Shown: in pieces, positions 1-10,699 of the stretch | How positions within the stretch are numbered: the stretch's first letter is position 1 | How the letters are laid out: the number at the start of each line of letters is the position of its first letter | DNA from: Rhineura floridana | Taxonomy: Eukaryota > Chordata > Lepidosauria > Squamata > Rhineuridae | Reading direction: 5' to 3' | DNA length: 64,000 nt | Assembly (NCBI RefSeq): GCF_030035675.1 | Contig: NC_084493.1 | Span: forward strand, 24,157,822 to 24,221,821 | The notes under the pieces: model-generated | Database searches by the model: none | Seen by the model: the letters and a program-made list of their open reading frames with translations, nothing else | Told to the model about the DNA's origin: nothing | Program-made: the position numbers and the translations under genes

Positions 1-17
1 TTGAGGATTAACTACAC

Positions 18-130
18 CAGGCGTTCCAAAACTGTGGTCCACGGACCCACCAGTGGTCCGCGAGCTTCATTCAGGTGTTCCGTGATGCATCTGTAGATTT
101 GCACTCAACATTAATATTGATTTTAATTGT
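18..130. mobile_element. hAT-type DNA transposon end fragment
   Basis: The block starts CAGGCGTTCC and goes through 'actgtggtcc' and 'agtggtccgcgag', which is the usual terminal sequence of Charlie-like hAT elements in vertebrates. The opposite end is not evident, so this is a truncated copy. Confidence 0.5.
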
Positions 131-526
131 ATTTGTATTTCTTCTTTTCATTCCTATGTATACTTTATTGTGTTACAATTGGAATTCAATAGATTCAAAT
201 CCCTGGAGGGTATGTTTGTCATTATTGTTATTTTCTGCTTATAGCTGTTGGATTATCATTGTTGCATCATTTACCTCTGTAGGCTCATTGGATTGCTTAT
301 CTACACTGGCTATCAGTGACTTTCCTATACACAAGCATATGGAAAATAAACAAAAAGTTAAATACATAAATATTCCAAAATAAATAAAATATGACCACAA
401 AAAGAAGTGTAGGATGAACAAATGAATTAACAGGAAGATATATAAACACCTCAAAAGCAAATCAGGATGGAAGCTCATTATCGTATAAGAATCCCACAAA
501 CAAATCAGAATGAATGCCCAATAAAA
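131..526. other. AT-rich stretch, no gene seen
   Basis: No exon or classified repeat is visible. It holds two copies of a short motif, roughly 'caaatcaggatg' followed by 'aatgcccaataaa' (about 455-480 and 500-525), which recurs at 1977-2008 and three times in 7150-7335. Confidence 0.4.
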
Positions 527-600
527 AAAGTTTGTTGTTTATTCAGGATGCTGGGAATTGTAGTTCTGTGAGGGGTATAAGGAGGAAAGGATCTGTTAAT
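527..600. mobile_element. Fragment of palindromic MITE (family B)
   Basis: It contains 'gctgggaattgtagttctg' followed by 'tgaggggta', the arm of a self-complementary short element whose fuller copies are at 2655-2882, 12411-12592 and 14615-14938. Confidence 0.45.
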
Positions 601-905
601 TTTGGTTCTCTGTTTCTCATTTTTCCAATCTTAAATTCCTCATGAAAATTCTTCAGCATTTCAGCGCTAATTGCTGCTAATAAAGACATTTTTATATGCA
701 GTTTTGACTAATGTACACATTCTTGCAAGCAGTTTCTCCCAATATAATGCATTTTGTATGCTATTTTCACAAATATATTCATGTGTATGCACACTTTTCC
801 CTAACACAGGCATTTTTGTAAACGTTGCGTAGTTGAAAGACTGCCTCGAAAAATTTGGATAAGAGCTAATTTTGAAGGAAGGCTATGTTTCAGTTCTCGT
901 ATTGT
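600..905. repeat. Degenerate about 32-bp tandem repeat, dispersed family
   Basis: Successive blocks of 30-34 bp share the pattern CTAATA, CATTTTT, TATGCA, TTTTC. About five units can be read between 675 and 830. A second related copy lies at 48240-48480 and shares the lead-in 'tctcatttttccaatctt'. No coding content or known family is recognised. Confidence 0.55.
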
Positions 906-950
906 TTTGGAAAGAACATTTGATTGATTTGGCTTTAAATGTGAATTGAA

Positions 951-1850
951 TCATAGAATCATAGAATCATAGAGTTGGAAGGGGCCTTGTAGGCCATCGA
1001 GTCCAACCCCCTGCTCACAGCAGGAAATCCACAGCTAGAGCATCTCCCGCAGATAGCTGTCCAGCCTCTGCTTGAAGACATCCAGTGAAGGGGATCCCAC
1101 CACCTCCCTAGGCAGTCAGTTCCATTGCCGAACCGCCCTTACTGTCAAGAAGTTCCTTCTAATGTCCAATCTGAATCTTAAAACCATTAGACCTAGTCCT
1201 ACCCTCTGGGGCAGCAGAGAACAAATCTGTACCCTCCTCTATGTGACAGCCCTTCAGGTACTTAAAGAGTGCAATCATGTCACCCCTCAGCCTTCTCTTC
1301 ACCAGACTGAACATGCCAAGTTTCTTCAACCTTTCCTCATAAGACTTGTTCTCCATACCGGCTATCATCCTCGTCGCCCTCTTCTGGACCCGCTCTAACT
1401 TGTCTATATCTTTCTTAAAATGAGGCGCCCAGAACTGAACGCAGTATTCCAGATGAGGCCTGACTAATGCAGAATATAGTGGGACTATTACTTCCCTCGA
1501 CCTGGAAACTATAGCTCTGTTTATGCAGCCCAAAACCACGTTTGCCTTTTTTGCCACAGCATCACACTGCTGGGTCATGTTCAACTTGCGATCCACTACA
1601 ATTCCAAGGTCCTTCTCACACGCACTACTGCTAAGCCGGGTATTTCCCATCCTGTACCCGTGCATTTTGTTTTTGTGGCCTAAATGCAGAATCCTGCATT
1701 TGTCTTTATTGAATGTCATTTTATTAATTTCAGCCCAATTTTCTAGTCTATCCAGGTCCCTTTGGATTTTATTCCTGTCTTCCATTGTGTTAGCTATCCC
1801 TCCCAGTTTCGTATCATCCGCAAACTTCATAAGGCTTCCCTCCACCCCAC
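951..1850 (-). mobile_element. CR1 LINE, 5'-truncated 3' portion
   Basis: On the minus strand the sequence encodes the C-terminal half of a CR1 reverse transcriptase, starting at the catalytic FADDTKLGG motif and running through LERVQKRATRMI and RRLRGDM. The 3' end (left edge) carries the CR1 hallmark ATTCTATGATTCTATG repeat. The frame is open for about 228 codons (1159-1845) and then shifts near 1160, so the last part of the protein is out of frame. The truncation just upstream of FADD is typical of incomplete target-primed reverse transcription. Confidence 0.9.
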
Positions 1851-1859
1851 AAAACTACC

Positions 1860-1960
1860 CCTAGAGAGGTCAACTACAGTTCCCAGGATTCGTTTGGGGG
1901 AACTCAGGTGTTTAAATGTGTCTCAAATGTATGGTGAGGATGTGACCATAGCCTAACCCC
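1860..1960. mobile_element. Palindromic MITE fragment (family B)
   Basis: The arm 'ctacagttcccaggattc' followed by 'tttaaatgt' matches the right half of the family B copies downstream. It abuts the truncated 5' end of the CR1 copy. Confidence 0.5.
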
Positions 1961-2568
1961 TGTGTAAGCTTTGTGAAAGCAAATTAGGATGAATGCTCAA
2001 TAAACAGGTTGTACGGAGGAGCCCTTTGTTATTTGTGTAGTGGTTTTTTTCTTTTAGTTTTTATCACTTCTGTGTCTGTATGATTGCTTTTTAATCAGGC
2101 ACCTTGAGGGGCCACATGAAGATAACCGTGGAATACAAATACTTTAGGAAACCAACCCCAGGCTTCCTTTAATTCTCTTAATTCTAGACAGATTGCAGGT
2201 GGAAGACCCAGAAAACAAAGAAACACCAGCTGAGGTTTGAATTTGCACCTCCCAGATTTTCACCTGGTCCTTCGAGCCAACAAGAGAAACATTACCACAG
2301 TGTTCATGAGCCAGGTAAACAAACAGCCAATTAAAACAAGAAATAACTCTTGCCGTTCCCTAAACCTTAGCATATGAACACTAACCACACTGGAAGGCTT
2401 CCAAGCTGCCTGACCCAGTAGGGCATGCAATTTTATGGCTGTGTTGAGCAATTAAAATTCTCTGAGGCTAAGATCTCTTCCCCCCTCTTCCCCCTTGCTT
2501 CTTTCACCTTTCCAATGAAATCTGAAACATCAGAAGCTGCAGGTTATTTCCCCACCCTATATTTAAAG

Positions 2569-2645
2569 CAGGTGTGGGGAATCTGTGGCTCTCCAGATGC
2601 TACTGAACTACAACTCCCATCATCCCTGGCCATGGGCAATGCTTT
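2569..2645. mobile_element. hAT MITE, family A, half copy
   Basis: It begins CAGGTGTGGGGAATCTGTGG and runs through 'ctccagatgctactgaac' and 'aactcccatcatccctggcc', the left arm of the family A hairpin element. The right arm is missing. Confidence 0.7.
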
Positions 2646-2654
2646 TGAACCCCT

Positions 2655-2882
2655 TGCACTTGATTTAAAGGACTCTTAATGCCACATTAACAGGCATGGC
2701 TTTTCCCAAAGAATCCTGGGATCTGTAATTTGATAAGGATGCAGGAACTGTAGTTCTGTGAGGGGTTTCTTAACCAACCTCAGCACCCTTAAAAACTATA
2801 GTTCCCAGGATTCTTTGGAGGAAGCCACGACTGTCTAAAGTGGTGTTAAGAGTGCTTTAAATGTATGGCATAGATGTGAGCG
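2655..2882. mobile_element. Palindromic MITE (family B)
   Basis: Left and right arms are self-complementary: 'aaagaatcctgggat' and 'aactgtagttctgtgagg' pair with 'actatagttcccaggatt' and 'tctttgg'. The right end, 'tgctttaaatgtatgg', is shared with the copies at 12411 and 14615. Confidence 0.65.
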
Positions 2883-2956
2883 TTCTGTTTGTTTGATCTT
2901 TCCCCATCACTTGCTACCTGGTTCTTTTTAGCTGGAGATGCCAGGGACTAAACCTG

Positions 2957-3123
2957 GGAAGAGCTGTAGCTCAGTGGCAGAGCATTGGCTTTGCACGCTG
3001 AAGGTCCAAGGTTCAATCCCTGGCATCTCCAGGTAAGGGTGGGAGAGACCCCTGCCTGAAACTCTAGAGGGCTGCTGCCAGTCAGCGGAGGAAATACTGA
3101 GCAGTTCACCTGTAACATTATCT
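2957..3123 (+). mobile_element. tRNA-derived SINE (family D)
   Basis: The head has tRNA-like internal promoter boxes: A box within 'gagctgtagctcagtggcag' and B box 'ggttcaatccc'. The body 'ggcatctccaggtaagg' and 'actctagagggctgctgcc' follows. It is one of about a dozen copies in the window. Confidence 0.8.
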
Positions 3124-3170
3124 CAGCGATGGGGAACCTGTGGCCCTCAAGATGTTACTACAGTTGTATT
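3124..3170. mobile_element. hAT MITE, family A, end fragment
   Basis: CAGCGATGGGGAACCTGTGG followed by 'ccctcaagatgtta' matches the left terminus of family A. It interrupts the 3' part of the preceding SINE. Confidence 0.6.
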
Positions 3171-3204
3171 AGCTTATGCTGCTTTGAATCTGCTTTTTGT
3201 TGCT

Positions 3205-3665
3205 GCTGTTATGAGCCTTCAAGTCGATCACGACTTATGGCGACCCTATGAATCAGCGACCTCCAATAGCATCTGTCATGAACCACCCTGTTCAGATCTT
3301 GTAAGTTCAGGTCTGTGGCTTCCTTTAAGGAATCAATCCATCTCTTGTTTGGCCTTCCTCTTTTTCTACTCCCTTCTGTTTTTCCCAGCATTATTGTCTT
3401 TTTTAGTCAATCATGTCTTCTCATGATGTGTCCAAAGGACAATAACCTCAGTTTCATCATTTTAGCTTCTAGTGCTAGTTCTGGTTTAATTTGTTCCAAC
3501 ACCCAATTATTTGTCTTTTTTGCTGTCCATGGTATCCTCAAAACTCTCCTCTCATTTCAAATGAGTTGATTTTTCTCTTATCCCCTTTTTCACTGTCCAA
3601 CTTTCACATCCATACATAGAGATTAAGAAGGGTAATTTAACTAATGTCAAACTGCTGAAATTATT
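3205..3665 (-). mobile_element. Bov-B (RTE) LINE 3' fragment
   Basis: Minus-strand translation gives the RTE/Bov-B C-terminus: RKRGRPNKRWIDSLKEATDL, then LIHRVAISRDRLEGS near 3209-3391. The 3' end has 'tcgatcacgacttatggcga' in plus orientation, the tail shared with Sauria SINEs. Upstream codons are visible in shifted frames, so the copy is decayed. Bov-B is the LINE family that supplies the tail recognised by the Sauria-type SINEs at 38705, 46185 and 49400. Confidence 0.85.
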
Positions 3666-3943
3666 TTATTCTGTGTTCTTTGTGGTTGTCTTTACTCTTG
3701 GCTGGACTGAGTGTCATTGGCAGCAACTGCTTTGTTGTATCAGCCATTGGCTTTGACAGCCTTCAAAGAGGAAGAGTTTCCATACAAAATGCCCATTACA
3801 CAAGTTCAAATAAAACAATACAATTTCAAATATTGTCCCATAATATAATTTTAAAAAACCTTTAAAAAAACTATAAGAATCACCTACACTAACTGCCCTG
3901 GACCATTCCATTGCTTTCACCCAGAGGGTCCTTGCAGCTAAAA

Positions 3944-4055
3944 CAGCCTTCCCCAACCTGGTGCCCTCCAGATGTTTGGACTACAACCCCCATTGGGGCT
4001 GATGGGAGTTGTAGTCCAAAATATTGGACTATGGGTCCAATGTTGGGGAAGTTTG
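3944..4055. mobile_element. hAT MITE, family A, short subtype
   Basis: CAGCCTTCCCCAACCTGGTG, 'ccctccagatgtttggac' and the complementary right arm 'gatgggagttgtagtccaa' form a hairpin element. Confidence 0.75.
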
Positions 4056-4154
4056 AGCTAAAGCATACAGAGCTGTTTTATGGGTCACAGAAGGGTGAAG
4101 ATCTGCTAATTCTTTTAACAAAAATCTTCATCAGAAGAGGTTCTTAAGTTAAGG

Positions 4155-4288
4155 CAGGGATGAGGAACCCATGGCCCACTGATGTTGCTGGACTCCAATT
4201 CCCATCACCACTAACCACTGGCCATGCTAGCCAGGGCTGATGGGCACTGGAGTCCAGCAACATCTGAAGGGCCACAGATTCCCCACCC
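4155..4288. mobile_element. hAT MITE, family A
   Basis: Full-length hairpin copy from CAGGGATGAGGAACCC to 'ggccacagattccccaccc'. The arms are complementary; the target duplication is no longer clear. Confidence 0.75.
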
Positions 4289-5000
4289 AATTTAAACAAA
4301 AATGTTTCTCACAAACTTATCCCTTGGCCCATTATATAAGGGACTTAAGAGTGCTGTCATATTTTATTTAAACAAATAAAATCAAAATATATTAGCCAGC
4401 TAGAGTTTAGTTATTGTTTTGAAATCACTCATTGCAACTTCCTATATCGTTCGGATGTATTTGGCTCTGTCCTTGACAGACTATAGCTCTGAATCCTTTT
4501 TAATGGGTTAATGGCTGATGAAACACTGAGAACCAGTTGCTTGGCCTTCTGGGAAGTGACACGAGCTGGCAAGTCTTTGGGGGGAATAACAGAGAATCCC
4601 ACAAGGCTGGCAGGCTGGCAGAGTTCTCTGGCTCTAATTGCCATCCCGCCCATGCCAGGCAGCGGATGTGTACCTATAATTAATCAGCCCACAGGACCAC
4701 GCTCCTTGAAAAGGAGTTCAAATTGGAGGATTTGAGGAGCCTTCGTACACTGAGCTCTCCAGGTCGTTGGTGAATGTGTGCTTGCTTTCAAGCCACCCTA
4801 ACCCATGTGCATCCTGGGATGATACAAACTTATGCAAGGAAGACAGTGTCATTTCAGAACCAGCAAGTCTCTTAGGTTTAAGCTAGACACAAATGCATGT
4901 TGCAGCAGTCCACCTGCCCATTTAGATAAGGATCTGGTGGACTACATGTGACTGTTTTCACAGTTTTCATCCTCCTCCACCTCCCATGCGTACTCTGAGG
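4289..5000. other. No gene or classified repeat seen
   Basis: Non-coding sequence of mixed composition. Short open frames here show no family resemblance. Confidence 0.4.
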
Positions 5001-5002
5001 AG

Positions 5003-5032
5003 TTATGATTCTATGATTCTATGATCCCATGA
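5003..5032 (+). mobile_element. CR1 3'-terminal repeat remnant
   Basis: The string 'ttatgattctatgattctat' followed by 'gatccca' is the CR1 3' end. Only the last few dozen bases are recognisable. Confidence 0.45.
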
Positions 5033-5075
5033 GAGGACTGTACCATGCCGGACTGAAATGACTCTTAGGTCCAGA

Positions 5076-5205
<130 letters not shown>

Positions 5206-5224
5206 GTAACATTATTAAGTTGAT

Positions 5225-5995
5225 GATATTGGTACTTAAGTTCAAGGTACTAGATTACCGCAATGGGCTTTATATGGGGCTTCCCTTGAGGTTGGCCCAA
5301 AAACTGCAGCCAGTGCAAAACCTAGTGTCCTGACAACCCATTGAGGAAGACTGTCACTACCATGCTATGTCTCTGCTGAAAGAACCAGGAGACCTAAAAG
5401 ATTGTCTCCTTCCCTCCATACCCAACCGACTGCTGTATTCCACTGGAGAGGACATCCTGTTGATACCACCCTATCAGGAGTTCCATTCCGCACACTGCTG
5501 GAAGCAGGCCTTTAGTATGGTGGCACCTTCCCTTTGGAGCTCCCTCCCATTGTATTTCAGACAAGTGCTGTCTCTATTGTCCAGTGATGGCTGGCAGTCA
5601 TGAGGACTGCTAGGGCAGAAGGCAGGGACTATAACAACAGATAAAACCTCCAGAGCCAATGACATTGGTTAGTTGGTAAGTAAGAAGGCAGGCAAGTGGG
5701 GGCAGGCTGAGATTAGTGGGGCAGTGCTGAATTTGCCTTAAGGGGACCAGCCTCCAGCAATATTGGCTTTTCGACGCCTGTTGAAGACAGTCCTCTTTCC
5801 ACAAGCTTTCTCAATGGAGGTGTTTATCCCAGTTGGCACCTGTATTGGATTTGATTTGGTTTTATATCTGTGTTGTTGTTCTTTTAAATTGTTTGTATGG
5901 ATACAATTGTTTTTTATATATTCAATTGTTCTGTGTATGTTCTTATTGTATTGTAAAACTCTGGTGCCTCATGGGAGGTGATTCATTTTAACGAG
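5225..5995 (+). mobile_element. L2-type LINE 3' portion, interrupted
   Basis: Plus-strand frames resemble the L2 reverse transcriptase C-terminus: QAFSMVAPSLWSSLPLYFRQ near 5510-5575 and FRRLLKTVLFPQAF near 5767-5808. The two parts are separated by about 170 bases of unrelated sequence (roughly 5585-5757), probably a later insertion of unidentified type. The 3' untranslated part matches the copy at 8565-8805. Confidence 0.7.
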
Positions 5996-6016
5996 TTTTC
6001 TGTACCGTTTTCGGTA

Positions 6017-6019
6017 CGT

Positions 6020-6087
<68 letters not shown>
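6017..6087. repeat. (GT)n then (GA)n microsatellite
   Basis: About 13 GT units run into about 22 GA units without interruption. Confidence 0.97.
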
Positions 6088-6089
<2 letters not shown>

Positions 6090-6090
<1 letters not shown>

Positions 6091-6641
6091 TTGCTGGACA
6101 ACCACCCTGATGCTTTTGTAAGAGGAAGATACAGAAATAGTTTAAATAAATAGCTCAATGGCCCATTTAGTTTTTAAAAATCAACTTCTTGCAGGAACGA
6201 CCGGAAGTGGAGTGACTGGGGGGAGGGAGAGGCTTTTCCCTCCCCTAATTAGCCTCTTTCCCCATCGCCCTCCCACTGAAGCAGCTTTCCCAACATTATG
6301 GAATTCTAAATGTACATTGCCTGACCTTTAAAATCTTATCAGGGGAAACTGCTGAGGAGGTGTGGTTTGGAGCAATGGCATAGCTTAGCTCCACCTCTCC
6401 ATTCCTGATCAGACCCAGTGGAAGTTAGGAGGGTCTCCAGACTCTCAATATTTTGCAGGAGGGTTTCAACTGCATCCCAGAACTTTAGGTTTGTGAATCC
6501 AAAATGAGATTAAGGGGTCTGTTGCCCTACTGCAGCAAATCCACTTGTTTAAAAGATGAACTTTTTGAGGTTTGGAAAGGAACAGGGCATTGCATTGAAA
6601 AGTATGGGATGAACAAATTATTAACGGGAAGAGATGTAAGC
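6090..6641. other. No gene seen
   Basis: Unclassified non-coding sequence with no convincing repeat family or exon. Confidence 0.4.
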
Positions 6642-7148
6642 AGGCATGTAGTCATCCAGGGTCTTGGGGGTGGTGATCTTAGATCCCTTACTTCTTTGGG
6701 ATATAGGTTCCAACAGGGTCCCTATGTCTCTAGCATCCTATGACCCATTCAGCATGAAAGGGGAAGGTGTTAGCCACTGAGAAGAGTTCAAATAAGTGTA
6801 AATTGCGAGCAGACCTCCTTCAAAAAGCCAAGCCAAGTTGTGGAGAGCAAGAATTCTGTAATTGCAGAAAAAGAGACAGTGAATCCTGATGATAGCATCC
6901 CATCTTCATCATCAAGCAGTTTGGTAGCCGCAGAAGATAAACATGTAGACACTGAATTCAGTAATTCAAGCATTTCTCTGACATTGAGAAAGGGCAGCCA
7001 GATGGTGACAGTGATAGAGAAACAGAGAGCAATATTAAGCCTTGCCAGATTATTCTAGTATTTTAGAAGAGGGCATGGCTGTGGGTGGGGCGTGGCTTTG
7101 ACTATTATGTAGGGATCCTGCCCTTCTGAATTTGCCACTACGCTACTG
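6642..7148 (+). mobile_element. hAT-type non-autonomous element, family E (long copy)
   Basis: Starts CAGGCATGTAGTCATCCAGG and ends 'ttgccactacgctactg'. The flanking 8-mers 'gatgtaag' (6634-6641) and 'catggaag' (7149-7156) agree at 6 of 8 positions. The interior contains a serine-rich and acidic reading frame (IPSSSSSSLVAAEDKHVD, about 6897-6950) that suggests derivation from a coding parent. Related copies are at 10079, 31331 and 53594. Confidence 0.75.
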
Positions 7149-7149
7149 C

Positions 7150-7453
7150 ATGGAAGCACTTCGTAAGCAAATCAGTATGGGTGGTCATTATTTTTTTTTT
7201 ACTTATTTATCTATTTATTTATTAATTATCATATAACCACCCCATAAACAAATCAGAATGACTGCTTAATAAATATAGGACATAGTCTAACAACCACATA
7301 CATTTTCTGTGAGCAAATGAGGATGAATGCTGAAGGACTACCCCTAGAGGAGTGGTAGACTTTCCAGATCTCACTGGATGAATATTACACAAGAGTGCAC
7401 CTAACATGCTGCTTGAGGAACCCATTGTGACTACGATGGGTGTACCTTGGAGC
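7150..7453. other. AT-rich stretch with recurring short motif
   Basis: Three copies of 'aagcaaatcagtatg'-like sequence followed by 'aatgctnaataaa'-like sequence lie here, related to those at 455, 500 and 1977. No gene is visible. Confidence 0.4.
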
Positions 7454-7461
7454 CCCTAACC

Positions 7462-7599
7462 CAGCATTTCCCAACTAGTGGGCCACCAGATGTTGTTGGA
7501 CCACAATTCCCATCTTTCCTGACCATTGGCAATGCTGGCTGAGGCTGATGGGAGTTGTGGTCCAACAACATCTGGTGGCCCACTAGTTGGGAAAGGCTG
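7462..7599. mobile_element. hAT MITE, family A, complete with perfect target duplication
   Basis: This 138-bp element is almost a perfect hairpin: CAGCATTTCCCAACTAGTGG at the left matches the reverse complement of the right end. It is flanked by identical 8-mers 'ccctaacc' (7454-7461 and 7600-7607). An 8-bp duplication identifies the family as hAT, and the perfect match makes this a young copy. Confidence 0.93.
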
Positions 7600-7607
7600 C
7601 CCTAACC

Positions 7608-8089
7608 TGTAGTCTGAGCACTCTCATTTTGAGGGTAATAGTCTTTCCAGCTAAGGCCTATTTTTCAACCCAACCCTGTGGTTCTGCCGCCATCCTACCC
7701 CTCTCCGAACTCCAGGGTCTGCCATCGTCTTCCTCCACCTATGGGAGCATGCGGTGCAGACGCCACCTCGCTAGGCCTCCTCACTCTTGCAGGAAAGGGA
7801 AACACAGGGGATGGTGGCAAAATGAGCTGCAGCAGACATAGGCAAGCAGATTTAAGGTGCAGCATGTGGTGCGTGGGCTGGCACTTTCACTTCCTCCCTC
7901 CACTGTCAGTTTTCCCCATTTCAAAGGGGTGTTGCTCTGTGAATGCTAAAATGTGACCAGTTTTTTCATGGAGGCAGCAAAAGGTAAAATTCTAACTCCA
8001 GAAGTCCTCCCCACCCTCCTGTCCACGGATGATATGAGACACCCAGTACATTGCATGATATTGTGGCTCCTCGTGGGACATCATTCAGA
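7608..8089. other. No gene seen
   Basis: GC-richer non-coding sequence without recognised repeats. Overlapping open frames (7587-7956) show no family features. Confidence 0.4.
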
Positions 8090-8250
8090 TGCACGTGCAA
8101 CGATGGTTTTTAAGATATTTTAAAACATGTTTCAAAGATGCCAAATGTTTTTAAGATGTCTTTGGTGTTTTGTCCGTTGTTTGTTGCTCTGGGCTCCTTC
8201 TGGAAGGGCAGGATATAAATTTACTAAATAAATACATAGATACAAACACA
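8090..8250 (+). mobile_element. LINE 3' tail (L2-like)
   Basis: The end 'ctgggctccttctggaaggg' followed by 'caggatataaatttactaaa' and a short-repeat tail matches the LINE tails at 41465-41920 and 55965-56040. Confidence 0.55.
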
Positions 8251-8564
8251 CAGGGTTGTGCCTCTGCTCCCTTCATTCACCACCCCCGCCTACGCCCCAC
8301 CCCCTTGCCAAACCCCGATTCCTTCCCTAGACCTTGCCAACCCTTCACTCCCCTTAGATCTTACCAAATCTTTCACGCTTCCCACCCCCCTAGACCTGTT
8401 CCGGCTGTCCATCCGTGGCTTGCATCACACTGTAGCTTGCATCACCACCCCTGCTCATCACACTGTAGTTCACAGCAGCACCTGTCTGTGACCAACCAAA
8501 TTGCACTGTGACAACATTGTGTGTGTGTGTACATGTGTGTAGGTACCCTTTGCAACTCCCTTCC

Positions 8565-8805
8565 ATTATATAGACAAATGGAATTTCAATTGTCTTTTAG
8601 GCATCTGTTGAAGACTTCCCTCTTTCATCAAGCTTTCCTAAGCAGAGATTGTTATCCCAGTCGGTATCCGTATTGGATCTGAAGTAGATGTTATGTATGT
8701 ACTTCTTGTTGTTTTTATATATGCAATTGCTTTACATACACTTTCATTGTATTATAAATCAATGTGAGATACTTCATAGGAAACGATTCCTAAATAAAAT
8801 GTTGT
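8565..8805 (+). mobile_element. L2-type LINE 3' end
   Basis: The sequence 'gttgaagacttccctctttc' and 'tatcccagtcggtatccgta' parallels 5770-5990, the 3' untranslated part of an L2-like LINE. Confidence 0.65.
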
Positions 8806-8862
8806 AGTAGTAGTAGTAGTAGTAGCAGTAGCAGCAGCAGCAGCAGTAGTAGTAGCAGTAGT
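8806..8862. repeat. (AGT/AGC)n trinucleotide repeat
   Basis: Mixed TAG and CAG units follow the L2 tail directly. Confidence 0.9.
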
Positions 8863-8867
8863 AAAAC

Positions 8868-9545
8868 AACTCCGGCCTGGGAGCCAGATGCAGCCCTCCA
8901 TGTGTCTCTACCTGGCCCTCAGGATCCTCCCTGGGCCACACTCCTTACTGGCCCTGCCCCTTGTACTCCTTGAGTGCTTTTCCCTGGCTGGAATGTATGC
9001 CTGAACTCCAGCTTGTCAGGGTTGGGATAGATGTATGTGTGGCTGAAGAAATCTTGTAATGTTGGCGTGGCTGTGATGTAGCCTACTATACAAGAATACC
9101 CCGCATTAACGTACGCAATGGGTCCAGAGTGAGTACACAAACCGAAAATGTACTTAAAGTGAAGCACTACCTTTTTTCACTTATCGATGCATATACTGCA
9201 CTGCAGTCGTCATATACGGGCATAACTGATGTAAATAACACATTTATAACTAATATAAACACAGTAGGCCTTATTTTAAGAAAAAGTTTGTAGCTGGAAA
9301 CTGATTGGGCAGTGCCTTCATGCCGTTAAGTGTCCGTTCTTGCAAAGTGAGTGTACGTAAACGGGAATGGTGCTACTGTATATATGTCTGTACTTGCGAG
9401 TGTCCATAAAGCGAAGGTCTGTATAGTGGGGTATTCCTGTACAAAGATAAGAGTCACATCCATTGCTTCCGTCCACATGTGCCTCCTGCCCTTCCCACCA
9501 CTGGCATGCAGCCCCAAGAAGATTACACACATAGGAATGAGGTCT
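8868..9545 (+). mobile_element. hAT-type MITE, family C, split by a Tc1/mariner element
   Basis: The outer parts align with the copies at 49865-50175 and 60757-61115: 'ctggccctcaggatcctcc', 'cctggctggaatgtatgcct', then after the insertion 'caaagataagagtcacatcc' and 'cccaccactggcatgcagcc'. The break at 9091-9439 is explained by the nested element listed separately. Confidence 0.75.
9091..9439. mobile_element. Tc1/mariner (Tigger-like) MITE, nested, TA duplication
   Basis: The ends are inverted repeats: CAAGAATACCCCGC at the left and 'agtggggtattcctg' at the right. TA flanks both sides (9089-9090 and 9440-9441). The interior 'ttaacgtacgcaatgggtcc' is typical of Tigger/pogo-type MITEs. The paralogous family C copy at 50036-50055 has the uninterrupted site 'gcctactatacaaaggtaaa', which serves as an empty-site control. 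Confidence 0.9.
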
Positions 9546-9983
9546 CTAGAGTGAAAAAGTTCCACGTGTGTGCGTGCGTGTGTCCATTTTTTAAATAAAC
9601 CGAAAGTTAAATGTCTAAAGATTTCTATTATTTTAGGTGGACACCTCACCCCAGAATTCAGAATGCCCCCCTTCAAAGGCTCGAGTGAGCAAATTTAGGA
9701 CAAAGTGGACATCTCATTTGTCACATGGTTTGTTTTCATGGTGAAGTGGGTGGATCATGGTGAAGTAGATCAGGACCACAGTGTGTGTGTACTTAACCCT
9801 TTACCTCCTGATCACAGTCCTGATCAAGAATCCCCCCGCCCCCCACCTGCTATTCACATATTACATGTTCTAATCCCACCCTTCCTCCAGATAGCTCAAG
9901 GTAGCTTATGTAGTTTTCTGCCCACCCCCTATTTACCATCATAGCCAGCCTATGAGATAGATTTAGATCTAGGGAACTTTAGC
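9546..9983. other. No gene seen
   Basis: Unclassified non-coding sequence; part may belong to a decayed SINE ('ctagccagcctatgagatag'-like text near 9935-9960). Confidence 0.35.
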
Positions 9984-10515
9984 GAAAGACCACAGAGCAG
10001 TGGTAGAGCAGCTACTCTGCAGGCAGAAGGTCCCAGGTGCAGTCCCTGGCATCTCTGGGTAGGACTGGGGGCTAGGAGCAGGGGTGTAGTTGTCCAGGGT
10101 TGTGGAGAGTCTTGGACCCCTTACTTTTGGTAGCAGGGTCCCAGCCAGGTCTCTATGTATGAGACAATCAGCATGAAAGGGGAGCATATTAGCTATTGAT
10201 AAGAGTCCTTGTCCTTTTGTGCTGGTTGGAGCCAATCAGTGTGAAAGGAGGTGAGTCAGCTACTGAGACAGCCTCCCCTGTCGTACTGATTGGCTCCTAT
10301 GGACATCTGTCATGAGTGTGAACTCGGAGATGACACGGGGGGTGGAAAAGGGGGCATGGCTGTGACTATCACGAAGTGACCCTGCACTTCTGAATTTACC
10401 ACTACGCTACTGGCTGGGAGACTTCTACCTGAAATCCTGAAGAACAGCTGCCAGTCAGTGTAGACAATACAAAGTTAGGTGGTCTGACTTGGGATAAGGC
10501 AGCTTCCTATCTTCC
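9984..10515 (+). mobile_element. tRNA-derived SINE (family D), split by a family E element
   Basis: The head 'gcagtggtagagcagctac' with 'cccaggtgcagtccctggca' lies at 9995-10070. The tail 'gccagtcagtgtagacaata' and 'ataaggcagcttcctatctt' lies at 10413-10515. The intervening 334 bp is a separate transposon, so the two halves belong to one SINE. Confidence 0.85.
10079..10412 (+). mobile_element. hAT-type element, family E, nested in a SINE
   Basis: Starts CAGGGGTGTAGTTGTCCAGG and ends 'ttaccactacgctactg'. Flanked by 'gctaggag' (10071-10078) and 'gctgggag' (10413-10420), which match at 7 of 8 positions. This copy lacks the serine-rich internal block seen at 6642 and 53594, so it is an internal-deletion derivative. 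Confidence 0.85.
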
Positions 10516-10589
10516 TATTTGGTGGGGAGAGCGAGTAGACCAAGGTCATCCAGTGAATATTGCCCCAGCCTAAGCCTGATTTACTAACC

Positions 10590-10695
10590 CAGATTTCTCC
10601 AACCTGGGCCCTCCAGCTATTTGGGACTACAGCTGCTGGCTGGGGCTGATGAGAGTTGCAGTGCAAAACGTCTGGAGGTCTCCTAATTGGAGGTG
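10590..10695. mobile_element. hAT MITE, family A
   Basis: 'cagatttctccaacctgggc' and 'cctccagctatttgggacta' match family A, with the complementary arm 'gatgagagttgcagtgcaa'. The right terminus is decayed. Confidence 0.7.
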
Positions 10696-10699
10696 GTTC

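Noticed and set aside
1523-1864. 113-codon plus-strand frame
   Set aside because: Antisense shadow of the CR1 reverse transcriptase.
2961-3030. tRNA-like sequence with A and B boxes (also in all family D copies)
   Set aside because: The tRNA cloverleaf is not closed and the sequence continues into a SINE body repeated many times; these are SINE heads, not tRNA genes.
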